A stretch of DNA of 61,224 nt from Leisingera aquaemixtae. GTDB lineage: Bacteria > Pseudomonadota > Alphaproteobacteria > Rhodobacterales > Rhodobacteraceae. Both the position numbers and the translations under genes were made by a program. Location: NCBI RefSeq assembly GCF_001458395.1, contig NZ_CYSR01000018.1, forward strand, positions 1 to 61,224, given 5' to 3'. Below are positions 47,100 through 55,332 of this stretch, in pieces (position 1 is the stretch's first letter; each line of letters opens with the position of its first letter). The notes under the pieces were generated by a model that made no database searches, was not told the origin of the DNA, and saw only the letters and a program-made list of their open reading frames with translations.

Positions 47100-47170
47100 T
47101 GGGTCTCTCCGTACCGGAACAGGGCCGGACGCGCGGGGCGCCGGCGGAAATGTCAGAAGTGTTCAGAAGG

Positions 47171-47536
47171 TCAGGAGAGCGCGGGCGGGCCGCGGGCGTC
47201 ATAGCGCCAGTGGAAACCGGCGGTGTGATGGGTGAACGCCTCGCGCGACCAGCGGTCTGTCAGCGGGGTCTCAAGGTTCAGGTCAAGCAGGCTGTCCGGC
47301 AGCAGCGCCACCGCGCCAAGGGCGGCAAAGGGGCAGCTGCGGTCCTCCATCTGTTCGGTAGGGGCGTGTCCGCCTTCGCCCTCCAGATCGACCCAGGTTT
47401 CCACCGTGCCGCTGCCGGTGCAGATCACCAGAAGCACCTTGCCGTCCTGCCCGGCGCCCGGCATCCAACCGGAGGGGATCAGCCCGGCCACGGCCAGGGC
47501 GATCACAACCAGATAAGAGGCGAGGCGGGCAATCAC
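47171..47536 (-). CDS. DUF2946-like small secreted/membrane protein
   Basis: The product is 121 residues with an N-terminal hydrophobic helix (YLVVIALAVAGLIPSGWMPG) and a Cys in EDRSCPFAALGA, the CP-containing motif that recalls DUF2946. Family members occur beside PepSY and TonB-dependent receptor genes, as here. It starts three bases after engB ends. Confidence 0.65.
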   Translation of the reverse strand: MIARLASYLVVIALAVAGLIPSGWMPGAGQDGKVLLVICTGSGTVETWVDLEGEGGHAPTEQMEDRSCPFAALGAVALLPDSLLDLNLETPLTDRWSREAFTHHTAGFHWRYDARGPPALS

Positions 47537-47539
47537 GGA

Positions 47540-48187
47540 TCAGAGGCCGGCGATGATCGACCTGAGGGTCGGGATGCCGTCGCCCTTCTCGGACGAGGTC
47601 AGCACGATTTCCGGATAGGCCGCCGGGTGTCTGGCCAGCGCGCCGCGGACCTGCTCCAGCACCTTGGCGCGGTCCTTGTCCTTGACCTTGTCGGCCTTGG
47701 TCATCACGCATTGGAAGGTGACGGCGGAGCTGTCCAGCAGCTTCATGATGTCCTCGTCCACCTTCTTGACGCCATGGCGGCTGTCGATCAGCACAAAGGC
47801 GCGGCGCAGGTTCTGGCGGCCGGACAGATACTGCTTCAAGAGCTTCTGCCATTTCTCCACCACCGCCAGCGGCGCGTTGGCATAGCCGTAGCCCGGCAGG
47901 TCGACCAGATAGAGGTCGGGGCCTTGGGTGAAGAAGTTGATCTCCTGCGTGCGGCCCGGGGTGTTGGAGGCGCGCGCGATCCCCTTGGTGCCGGTCAGCG
48001 CGTTGATCAGGCTCGACTTGCCGACGTTGGAGCGGCCGGCAAAACAGACCTCCATCCGGTCGGCGCCGGGCAGGCCGTTCATAGCGACCACGCCTTTCAG
48101 GAACTCGGTCTCGCCCGCAAACAGCTTGCGGCCTTTTTCCAGGGAAATTTCGTCCGGCGCCTCGGCCAGGGGGAATTGCATCTGCAT
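47540..48187 (-). CDS. engB: Ribosome biogenesis GTP-binding protein EngB/YsxC
   Basis: The product is 215 residues from the ATG at 48187, overlapping the MOSC stop (ATGA). An in-frame ATG six bases on is an alternative. G1 is AGRSNVGKSS, G3 DLPGYGYA, G4 TKADKVK and the SSEKGDG end matches G5. It helps assemble the 50S subunit. The much longer frame upstream of this start is a shadow of the MOSC gene. Confidence 0.95.
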   Translation of the reverse strand: MQMQFPLAEAPDEISLEKGRKLFAGETEFLKGVVAMNGLPGADRMEVCFAGRSNVGKSSLINALTGTKGIARASNTPGRTQEINFFTQGPDLYLVDLPGYGYANAPLAVVEKWQKLLKQYLSGRQNLRRAFVLIDSRHGVKKVDEDIMKLLDSSAVTFQCVMTKADKVKDKDRAKVLEQVRGALARHPAAYPEIVLTSSEKGDGIPTLRSIIAGL

Positions 48188-48942
48188 CACAGTACCTTCA
48201 CCGCATCGCCGATGCGGACAGGGCCGCCGCGGACCACCTCGGCGTAGACCGAGAAGTCCTGATGGCCCCAGTTGTCTTTCAGGGTTTTCAGCGTGTCGGC
48301 GTCGCGTTCGCCGGTTTCGGGATTGGCGGTGGTCGCCAGGCAGCGGACCACCCGGTCGCGCACCGCAAGGACGGCCTCGCCGATCTGCACCTCGCGGCCC
48401 AGCCACTCGTTTTCGGCCCAGGCCTCGCCGAGGTCGAACCAGATGTTGCCGCGCCAGCGCAGCGGCGACAGCGGGTGGCCGATGGCCTGTTCCACCGCGC
48501 GGTGGGAGGCCCGGTTGCAGAGCGTTACCGAGGGGAACGCGCTGTCGGTCAGGCCGCGGCCCGGCACCCGCACGATATGGGAGGAGCCGGCCCGGTTTGC
48601 AGGCAGCAGCGGCTTTTCCCAGTCCAGGAACCGCGGCAGATCCGCGGGGTTTTCCGGGTCGAAGGTCAGATCGGGGCGGTCCGGGTGGGTCAGCGTCAGC
48701 TGGCCGGTGGCGTCGTCCAGCCGGGCATTGACCGCCATCAGCGCGGGCGCCTTGGCGCCGCGGGTGAAGTTCTGGCAAGGCACCCATTCGGAGCCATCCG
48801 CCTTGGACGCCTCATGCGCGACCGCCCAAACGCGGTCGCCGGGCATGGTCTGCCCGGCGCTCAGAGTTACGGTTTCCAGTGCCTCCCGCCCGTGTGATTT
48901 GAGCGGGTGGCGCCAGATTTCTGTGACCTCAGCGGGCCTCAC
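48187..48942 (-). CDS. MOSC-domain protein
   Basis: The product is 251 residues starting at a GTG that overlaps the yidC stop. The N-terminal beta-barrel (EIWRHPLKSHGREALETVTLSAGQTMPGDRVWAVAH) is followed by the MOSC domain. The domain holds the conserved Cys in RDRVVRCLATTANPETGERD, which binds molybdenum cofactor sulfur in related proteins. It may act in molybdoenzyme-type N-reductive detoxification, as mARC/YcbX proteins do. The location within the yidC-engB run is conserved in relatives as far as I know. Confidence 0.88.
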   Translation of the reverse strand: MRPAEVTEIWRHPLKSHGREALETVTLSAGQTMPGDRVWAVAHEASKADGSEWVPCQNFTRGAKAPALMAVNARLDDATGQLTLTHPDRPDLTFDPENPADLPRFLDWEKPLLPANRAGSSHIVRVPGRGLTDSAFPSVTLCNRASHRAVEQAIGHPLSPLRWRGNIWFDLGEAWAENEWLGREVQIGEAVLAVRDRVVRCLATTANPETGERDADTLKTLKDNWGHQDFSVYAEVVRGGPVRIGDAVKVL

Positions 48943-50741
48943 TTCTCAGCCTTCGGCTTCTTCTTGAAGCTCGACTTGATGTTGCCGAACACGTCCGGCG
49001 AATAGCCATGGCTGCGCATGATCAGATACTGCTGGGTGAAGGTGATTGTGTTGTTGGCGATCCAGTAGACCACCAGGCCGGAGGCGAAGCCGCCGAGCAT
49101 GAACATGAACACCCAGGGCATCCAGGCAAAGATCATCTGCTGGGTCGGGTCGGTGGGCGCCGGGTTCAGCTTCTGCTGCAGCCACATCGAGACACCCAGC
49201 AGGATTGGCAGGATGCCGATGAAGACCAGTGCCAGGATGCTTTCCGGGGCCGGGGCCGCGAAGGGCAGCAGGCCGAACAGGTTGAAGATCGAGGTCGGAT
49301 CCGGCGCGCTGAGGTCCTGGAAGGGGCCGAAGAAGGGCGCGTGGCGCAGTTCCAGGGTGACGAAGATCACCTTGTAGAGCGAGAAGAAGATCGGGATCTG
49401 GATCAGGATCGGCAGGCAGCCCGCGGCGGGGTTCACCTTCTCCCGCTTGTAGAGCTCCATCATCTCCTTCTGCATCTTCTGGCGGTCGTCGCCGGCGCGC
49501 TCCTTGAGCTTCTCCATCTCCGGCTGAAGCTCTTTCATCTTCGCCATGGAGGCGTAGGATTTATAGGCCAGCGGGAACACCAGGATCTTGATCACCACGG
49601 TGAGGCCGATGATCGCCCAGCCCATGTTGCCGATCAGGACGTTCAGGTTGTGCAGGAGCCAGAACATCGGCTTGGTCAGGAAGAAGAACCAGCCCCAATC
49701 GATCACGTCCAGGAAGCCCTGGATGCCTGCTTTCTGATAGCCGCGGATGGTTTCCCATTCCTTGGCGCCGGCAAACAGCTGGGTGGTCACTTCGGACGAC
49801 TGGCCGTCGGCGACGGTCACGGTCGGCAGCACGATGTCGGTCTGGTAGATCTCGCGGCGTTCGTCGAATTTGGCGATCGAGCGGAAGGCCTGGCCCGGCG
49901 CGGGGACCAGGGTCGACATCCAGTAATGGTCGGTAAAGCCGATCCAGCCGTTTTCGGCGACCTGGCGGACCTCTGCCTTGGAGCCGTCGCGCGCATCGGC
50001 TTCGAAATCGGCCATGTCGTCATAGTCGATCTCGGCCAGCTCGCCGTCGGACATGCCGACCAGGCCTTCGTGCAGGATGAAGAAGTTCTTCAGGTCGGCC
50101 GGCTGGCCATGGCGGGCCAGGGTGCCGTAGGGCGCCAGCGACACGGTGCCGCCGGAGGCGTTGGCAACCGACTGGGTGACCGAGAACATGTAGTCCTCGT
50201 CGACCGAGATGGTGCGCGAGAAGGTCAGGCCCTTGCCGTTGTCCCAGGTCAGGGTGACGGGGCTGTCCGGGGTCAGGGTGGCGTCTGCCCCGGCGCTCCA
50301 GACGGTGTTGGCGCCCGGCACGTCATCCAGCGACAGGCCCGAACCCGGAGCCCAGCCATAGAGCGCGTAATAGGCCTGGGCCTCGCCCACCGGCTTCAGC
50401 AGTTTGACGATCGGGGAATTCGCGTCCAGCGTCTCGCGGTAGTCCTTCAGCGACAGATCGTCGATCCGGCCGCCCTGCAGCGAGATGCTGCCGGTCACCC
50501 GCGGCGTGTCGATGGCCAGGCGCGCGGCCTGCGGCGCTTCGGCCTGGGCCGGGGCGCTGCTGTCCACAGCCTCCGCCGCGGCGCTGGGCGCCAGTGCGGT
50601 ATCGCCTGCGGGGGCGGTTTCGCTGACCGCGGTTTCCGGCGCCTGTTCCGGTTCCGGCGGCGGGAAGAAGGTATACCACCCGAGGATCACCAGAAAGCTG
50701 AGTACGGTTGCGAGAATAAGATTTTTGTTCTGATCGTCCAT
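48939..50741 (-). CDS. yidC: Membrane protein insertase YidC
   Basis: The product is 600 residues. The first helix is LATVLSFLVILGWYTFFPPP, then a large periplasmic domain (about residues 60-350). The conserved core has WGWFFFLTKPMFWLLHNL, NLGWAI-like NMGWAIIGLTVVIKILVFPL, KMKELQPEMEKLKERAGDDRQKMQKEMMELYKREKVNPAAGCLPILIQIPIFFSLYKV and QQMIFAWMPWVFMF. It inserts and folds inner-membrane proteins. The gene is the distal member of the rpmH-rnpA-yidD group but is here displaced by two genes on its strand. Confidence 0.97.
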   Translation of the reverse strand: MDDQNKNLILATVLSFLVILGWYTFFPPPEPEQAPETAVSETAPAGDTALAPSAAAEAVDSSAPAQAEAPQAARLAIDTPRVTGSISLQGGRIDDLSLKDYRETLDANSPIVKLLKPVGEAQAYYALYGWAPGSGLSLDDVPGANTVWSAGADATLTPDSPVTLTWDNGKGLTFSRTISVDEDYMFSVTQSVANASGGTVSLAPYGTLARHGQPADLKNFFILHEGLVGMSDGELAEIDYDDMADFEADARDGSKAEVRQVAENGWIGFTDHYWMSTLVPAPGQAFRSIAKFDERREIYQTDIVLPTVTVADGQSSEVTTQLFAGAKEWETIRGYQKAGIQGFLDVIDWGWFFFLTKPMFWLLHNLNVLIGNMGWAIIGLTVVIKILVFPLAYKSYASMAKMKELQPEMEKLKERAGDDRQKMQKEMMELYKREKVNPAAGCLPILIQIPIFFSLYKVIFVTLELRHAPFFGPFQDLSAPDPTSIFNLFGLLPFAAPAPESILALVFIGILPILLGVSMWLQQKLNPAPTDPTQQMIFAWMPWVFMFMLGGFASGLVVYWIANNTITFTQQYLIMRSHGYSPDVFGNIKSSFKKKPKAEK

Positions 50742-50874
50742 TGGGGACTGCCACCTCGTGTAGGGAAGGACACGTGGGGTTCAACAGAGGTGGGCCGCAA
50801 AGGTCAAGCAGAATCGGGCCGCGCCGGGGCGGCAGAGCACCCCGGCGCGGTATAAAGTGCCCGGAAGTGTGCGG

Positions 50875-52419
50875 TCAGGGGGTCTGGCGGCCGATCACAG
50901 GCGTGTTCTGCAGTTTCGCCTCATGCGCGGCGATCCAGTCCAGCGTCTGCTCAAACGGCATCGGGCGGCCGATGCCGAAGCCCTGCACGTGGCCGCAGCC
51001 CAGCTGCGCCAGCAACGCGTGCTCGCCCGCGGTTTCCACCCCTTCGGCCAGGGTGTCCAGATCCAGCCGCTCTGCCATCGTCAGGATGGCGGAGATCAGT
51101 TTCTGCTGTTCCGGGTCCTGGTCGGCCTTCATCACAAAGGAGCGGTCGATCTTGATGCGGGAGATGTTGAACCGGCGCACTGCGGCGATCGAGGCGTGGC
51201 CGGTGCCGAAATCGTCGAGGTCGATGTGGCAGCCCAGGTCGCTGAGGGCGAGGATGTTGCGGGTGACCACGCCGTCGGGCTGATCGGTCATCACGGTTTC
51301 AAGGATCTCGACACACAGGCGGCTGGGGGGCAGTTCAAACCGCTCCAGCTCCCATTTGACGCGCCCGGCCAGCCCGGGGTTTCGCAGCTCCTGGGTGGCG
51401 AAGTTCACCCCGACGCAGGGCACGTTCACCCCGGCCGCGTCCCAGGCCTTGACCGCTACCAGGGCGTTGTAGAGCATCACCTGGCTGAGCCGGTCCATCA
51501 GCCCGGCCTCCTCCAGCGCGGGCAGGAAGGTGGAGGGCGGGATCAGCCCCTGCACCGGATGCGACCAGCGCGCCAGCGCCTCGAATCCCGAGACCCGGCC
51601 GGTGTCGGTGCAGATCTGCGGCTGGAACCAGGCCTGGATCTGGCCGGTTTCCAGCGCCGCCGCGGCCTCGTCGCGCAGGCTGGAGCGGGAGTTGCCGCGG
51701 CCCGACATATCCGCCGAATAGGCGCGGATTCCGCCGGAGCCGTTGCTTTGCGCCTCGGCCAGGGCAGCGATGGCGGCCCCGGTCCAGTCGGCGCCGGTTT
51801 TGCCCGGCGCCCGGTTGCGCTGGCAGAAGCCGATGGACGAGGTCATGTAAACCGTGGTGCCGTCCAGCGGCACCGGCTCCTCCGCGGCGGATTGAATCCG
51901 GCCCGCCAGCTGAATGCACAGCTCCAGGTCGAGCTGCAGGGTAGGGGCCAGGCAGATCGCGAACCGGCTGTCGCCGAGCCGGGCCACGACATCGTTCTGG
52001 CGCAGGGCAGAGGCGATCTGCGCGCCGCACTGCTGCATGATCCGGTCGCCCGCGTCCTGGCCGTGCCGGTCGGCCAGCTCCTTATAGTCGTCCAGATCCA
52101 CGATGAAGACGGCCGAGCGCAAATCGGTATCGGCGCATTCGGCGTGGATGCGGGCGGTTTCCGCCTCGAATCCGTCGCGCAGCATCATGCCGGTGATGCT
52201 GTCGCGGGGACGGCCGCGGCCGCCGAGCTTGCTGAAGCCGCCGGTGGCGGCGAGCAGCACCGGCAGGCCTAGCGCCACCGACAGCAGCGCCACCTCGCCG
52301 CCGAGCCAGTAGGTGGCCAGCGTCAGCGCGGGCAGGAAAGCGAGCACGGGCGGCCCGAAAAGTGCGGGGGCAAGGGTTTGCCGGAGCCGTGCCAGGAGAC
52401 CTGAACCCGTATTTGTCAT
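50875..52419 (-). CDS. Cyclic di-GMP phosphodiesterase (EAL) with degenerate GGDEF
   Basis: The product is 514 residues. Two short hydrophobic stretches lie near the N-terminus (LFGPPVLAFLPALTLATYWLG, VALLSVALGLPVLLAATGG). In the GGDEF domain the signature is RLGDSRF in place of GGDEF, so cyclase activity is unlikely. The EAL domain has FEALARW, GVNFATQELRN, CVEILET, IDLDDFGTGHAS, IKIDRSF and LAEGVET. The metal and substrate residues are thus intact, so it should hydrolyse c-di-GMP. The degenerate half may bind GTP as a regulator. It is not coupled to its neighbours. Confidence 0.9.
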   Translation of the reverse strand: MTNTGSGLLARLRQTLAPALFGPPVLAFLPALTLATYWLGGEVALLSVALGLPVLLAATGGFSKLGGRGRPRDSITGMMLRDGFEAETARIHAECADTDLRSAVFIVDLDDYKELADRHGQDAGDRIMQQCGAQIASALRQNDVVARLGDSRFAICLAPTLQLDLELCIQLAGRIQSAAEEPVPLDGTTVYMTSSIGFCQRNRAPGKTGADWTGAAIAALAEAQSNGSGGIRAYSADMSGRGNSRSSLRDEAAAALETGQIQAWFQPQICTDTGRVSGFEALARWSHPVQGLIPPSTFLPALEEAGLMDRLSQVMLYNALVAVKAWDAAGVNVPCVGVNFATQELRNPGLAGRVKWELERFELPPSRLCVEILETVMTDQPDGVVTRNILALSDLGCHIDLDDFGTGHASIAAVRRFNISRIKIDRSFVMKADQDPEQQKLISAILTMAERLDLDTLAEGVETAGEHALLAQLGCGHVQGFGIGRPMPFEQTLDWIAAHEAKLQNTPVIGRQTP

Positions 52420-52485
52420 TCTCAGACCCTTCGTCTGCAGCCAGTCGTTCCGGCCTGAGACTAAGGTGCTGTTCTAACCCGGGAG

Positions 52486-53373
52486 TTAACGCAGCTTGGG
52501 AATTTCGGAATTTTCCGGCTCAGCGCCGGAATTCTTCAGCTCCAGGCCGGCGAAATCGAACAGTTTCGGGTCCAGCAGATGCGACGGGCGCGCATTCATC
52601 AGCGCCCGGAACATCACCTGGCGGCGTCCGGGCGAATTTGATTCCCATTGGTCCAGGATCTGTTTCACCTGCTGGCGCTGCAGCCCGTCCTGGCTGCCGC
52701 AGAGGTCGCAGGGAATGATCGGATAGTTCATGGACCGCGCAAATTTCTCGCAATCGGCCTCTGCCACATGGGCCAGCGGGCGGAACACGAACAGGTCGCC
52801 CTCCTCATTGACCAGCTTGGGCGGCATGGTCGCCAGGCGGCCGCCGTGAAAGAGGTTCATGAAGAAGGTTTCCAGGATGTCATCCCGGTGATGGCCCAGC
52901 ACAACCGCCGAGCAGCCTTCCTCGCGCGCGATGCGGTAGAGGTTGCCGCGGCGCAGGCGCGAGCACAGCGCGCAGTAGGTGCGCCCCTGCGGCACCTTGT
53001 CGACGACGATGGAATAGGTGTCCTGATACTCGATCCGGTGCGGCACGCCCATCTTTTCCAGGAACTCCGGCAGCACTGTCGCCGGGAAGCCCGGCTGGCC
53101 CTGATCGAGGTTGCAAGCCAAGAGATCGACGGGCAGGAGGCCGCGCCATTTCAGCTCGTATAGCACGGCCAGCAGGGTATAGCTGTCCTTGCCGCCCGAC
53201 AGGCAGACCAGCCATTTCGGCGTGCTGCCGTCCTCGCGCCGCTCGACCATGCCGTATTGGTCGATGGCTTCACGCGCATAGCGCACGATGCGCTTCCTGA
53301 GCTTCTTGAACTCAGTGGTCGCGGGGGCGCCGGCAAACAGCGGATGGATTTCGTCCAGATCATCATCAAGCAT
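52486..53373 (-). CDS. ttcA: tRNA 2-thiocytidine biosynthesis protein TtcA
   Basis: The product is 295 residues. The PP-loop SGGKDS is at 59-64. [10 protein letters not shown], together with a later [10 protein letters not shown], supplies Cys for the [4Fe-4S] cluster. [20 protein letters not shown] is the family signature. It thiolates C32 of certain tRNAs, including tRNA-Arg with ACG anticodon; such a tRNA is encoded at 59019. Confidence 0.95.
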   Translation of the reverse strand: MLDDDLDEIHPLFAGAPATTEFKKLRKRIVRYAREAIDQYGMVERREDGSTPKWLVCLSGGKDSYTLLAVLYELKWRGLLPVDLLACNLDQGQPGFPATVLPEFLEKMGVPHRIEYQDTYSIVVDKVPQGRTYCALCSRLRRGNLYRIAREEGCSAVVLGHHRDDILETFFMNLFHGGRLATMPPKLVNEEGDLFVFRPLAHVAEADCEKFARSMNYPIIPCDLCGSQDGLQRQQVKQILDQWESNSPGRRQVMFRALMNARPSHLLDPKLFDFAGLELKNSGAEPENSEIPKLR

Positions 53374-53493
53374 GGGCGCGCCCTAGCCGAGCAGGGGCGT
53401 TTTGCCAAGGAAAAAAGGTGTGCAGCGCTAGGGGGCGGCGGCAAGGCGCGCTAAGCTGGAGCGATAAAGCGATTTGATCAGTGAGGGCATTTT

Positions 53494-54030
53494 ATGAGCG
53501 AAGACAGCAAGGAGGCGCGGATTGTCCGCAAGGCCGTGGGCGAGGCGGAGGCCGGCCTGAAAGGGCTGGAGAAAGAGCTGCGCGGTGTGGTCAAGCAGTT
53601 CGAGAAGGGCGCGATGACGCCCGCCAAGGGCAAGGCCGCGGCGCAGAAGGTCACCGCTTTCATGAAGAAGCAGTCGCAGGTCACCAAGCTGCAGAACGCG
53701 CCGTTCTTTGGCGAGCTGCCCTTGGATGTGCAGGACGGCGTGACCTGGCTCGACAGCGTGGTGAATGAGCTGAACAACGTGCTGGGGCGGCTCGCCAGCG
53801 CGCTGAAGCTGATGCAGAAGAAGCCGGACAAGGACTACGGCATTCTGGTCAAGGCGTCCAAGGAACTGGAGAGCTATATCAGCCAGCCGCCAAAGGGCGT
53901 GGGCACGCTCTTGAAAGCGGCCAAGGCCGGGAAGGCGGCGGGCGATCCGATGATGGCCTTCCTGCCGTTCATCATCCTGATGTGGATGATCATCGACACT
54001 ATCGCGCGCGGGCTGAACCGGAAGAAGTGA
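53494..54030 (+). CDS. Hypothetical helical protein with C-terminal membrane anchor
   Basis: The product is 178 residues, preceded by GTGAGGG. Most of it is predicted amphipathic helix and coiled coil (DSKEARIVRKAVGEAEAGLKGLEKELRGVVKQFEKG; DSVVNELNNVLGRLASALKLM). It ends with the hydrophobic segment MAFLPFIILMWMIIDTIARGL and basic residues, so it could be tail-anchored. No family is recognised. It runs convergently to yidD and divergently from ttcA, splitting the minus-strand cluster. Confidence 0.7.
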   Translation: MSEDSKEARIVRKAVGEAEAGLKGLEKELRGVVKQFEKGAMTPAKGKAAAQKVTAFMKKQSQVTKLQNAPFFGELPLDVQDGVTWLDSVVNELNNVLGRLASALKLMQKKPDKDYGILVKASKELESYISQPPKGVGTLLKAAKAGKAAGDPMMAFLPFIILMWMIIDTIARGLNRKK

Positions 54031-54032
54031 GA

Positions 54033-54263
54033 TCAGTCCTTGCGGTCCGGTACGGGGTCATAGCCGTCGCCGCCGAAGGGGTGGCAGCGGCCGATGCGGC
54101 GGAGGGTGAGCCAGGCGCCTTTGACAGCGCCGTGTTTTTCCAGCGATTCCAGCGCGTAGGCAGAGCAGGTGGGCTGGTAGCGGCAGTTGAAGCCGACCCA
54201 GGGGCTGAACAGCAGCCGGTAGGCGCGCACAGGGACTGCGAGGATATGGGCCAGCGGGGTCAT
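54033..54263 (-). CDS. yidD: Membrane protein insertion efficiency factor YidD
   Basis: The product is 76 residues with the family core FNCRYQPTCSAYALESLEKHGAVKGAWLTLRRIGRCHPFGGDGYDPVP. YidD aids YidC-dependent insertion and usually lies between rnpA and yidC. Here a palindromic repeat separates it from rnpA, and yidC is 3.3 kb away. Confidence 0.95.
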   Translation of the reverse strand: MTPLAHILAVPVRAYRLLFSPWVGFNCRYQPTCSAYALESLEKHGAVKGAWLTLRRIGRCHPFGGDGYDPVPDRKD

Positions 54264-54301
54264 GGCGGATAAATAGGCAGAGTCGCTCGATATGGCAAAT
54301 A

Positions 54302-54365
54302 GGACAGCGCCCGAGCCTGGGAGGGGGCGGAAGCGCCCTCCCGTGGGGAGGGTCGGGCGCTGTCC
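54302..54365. repeat. Long palindromic intergenic repeat, copy 2
   Basis: Arms are GGACAGCGCCCGA (54302-54314) and TCGGGCGCTGTCC (54353-54365), 13 bp perfect. An inner GGAGGGGGCGG/CCCTCCC region lies between them, and a hairpin TCCGGCC/GGCCGGA is adjacent (54363-54380). It aligns almost base for base with the reverse complement of 45585-45675 outside the central insertion. Confidence 0.85.
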
Positions 54366-54417
54366 GGCCTGGCGGCCGGACGAGGCGCGTTCAGAAAGCC
54401 GGGAGTCCGTTGCAGCT

Positions 54418-54843
54418 TTATTGGCCGTGGATCTTCTTCAGCGCGTAGATCAGGTCACGCTTCAGCTCCTCGAAGGGGCGCTGGGCGGTCTCATCGGCGC
54501 GGCCGATCAGCACGTAATCCCAGCCGGGGCGGCCATGCACAGGCAGAATCATCCGCGCGGCCTCGCGCAGGCGGCGCTTGGCGCGGTTGCGGGCCACCGC
54601 GTTGCCGACTTTCTTGGAGCAGGTGAAGCCCAGGCGGATGCCGCCGCCATCCTGGCGGTTGCGGCCCTGCACCATCATGCCCTTGGTGCCCTGCTTCAGG
54701 GCAGGGGGGCGGGCGCAGGCAAGGAAATCACGGCGCTTGGCCATGACCTCAAGCTTGGTCGCATCCGATGCGCAAACGGACACCGCCGGAGGCGTGTCCC
54801 CGCGGGCAGCGTTGCCGTCCTTGGGGGCCTCCGGCGGTGTCAT
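54418..54843 (-). CDS. rnpA: Ribonuclease P protein component
   Basis: The product is 141 residues. The conserved RNR helix is CSKKVGNAVARNRAKRRLREAAR, followed by GWDYVLIGRADETAQRPFEEL. The N-terminal 33 residues (to EVMAKRRDFL) extend beyond the core; an internal ATG (MAKRRDFL) is an alternative start. The protein assists RNase P RNA in processing tRNA 5' ends. It follows rpmH by 23 bases. Confidence 0.94.
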   Translation of the reverse strand: MTPPEAPKDGNAARGDTPPAVSVCASDATKLEVMAKRRDFLACARPPALKQGTKGMMVQGRNRQDGGGIRLGFTCSKKVGNAVARNRAKRRLREAARMILPVHGRPGWDYVLIGRADETAQRPFEELKRDLIYALKKIHGQ

Positions 54844-54866
54844 GTCCGTCAGAACGGGAACTGAGC

Positions 54867-55001
54867 TTATGCGCTCAGTTCTTTGCGGCCGCGGGCGCGG
54901 CGTGCGTTCAGGATCTTGCGGCCTGCTTTGGTGGCCATGCGCGCACGGAAGCCGTGGCGGCGTTTGCGAACCAGGTTCGAAGGCTGATAGGTGCGTTTCA
55001 T
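54867..55001 (-). CDS. rpmH: 50S ribosomal protein L34
   Basis: The product is 44 residues, starting [20 protein letters not shown] and ending in GRKELSA. This is the usual length and composition of L34. It leads the rpmH-rnpA transcript from the minus-strand promoter at 55075-55103. Confidence 0.97.
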   Translation of the reverse strand: MKRTYQPSNLVRKRRHGFRARMATKAGRKILNARRARGRKELSA

Positions 55002-55332
55002 CGCTCCGGTCTCCACATTTATGTCTACGGGTACGGCGCGGAATCGCCCGCCCGGGGTCTATCTCGAAGCCCGGTCTTTAGGAGGGAATGACGGCCAAGT
55101 CAAACCCTGCAGGCCGCCTTTTCCGGGCAATATGCAACATTTCTGCCAAAAACTGCCCCGGAACGGCCAGTCCGGACGCCGCGGCTGTAACATGGGACCG
55201 GTGATTCTGCCACAAAGCTCACGAAATCCGGATCTGTGTTCAAGCACCTGTGAAGCGGGGCTGCTTGGCCTCGCACAGCGGCCATTTAACACGTAGCACA
55301 AACCCTGCAGCAACCACGGACCGAAAAGCGAT
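55002..55332. other. Divergent region rpmH / TVP38 gene
   Basis: Besides the rpmH promoter, this region carries the promoter of the plus-strand TVP38 gene, which I could not place. Short frames on both strands look random. The ATG at 55333 is preceded by only a weak AAAAGCG. Confidence 0.45.
55075..55103 (-). promoter_or_regulatory. Putative rpmH promoter
   Basis: On the minus strand TTGACT (55098-55103), 17 bp, TAAAGA (55075-55080). The leader to rpmH is about 70 bases. Confidence 0.65.
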
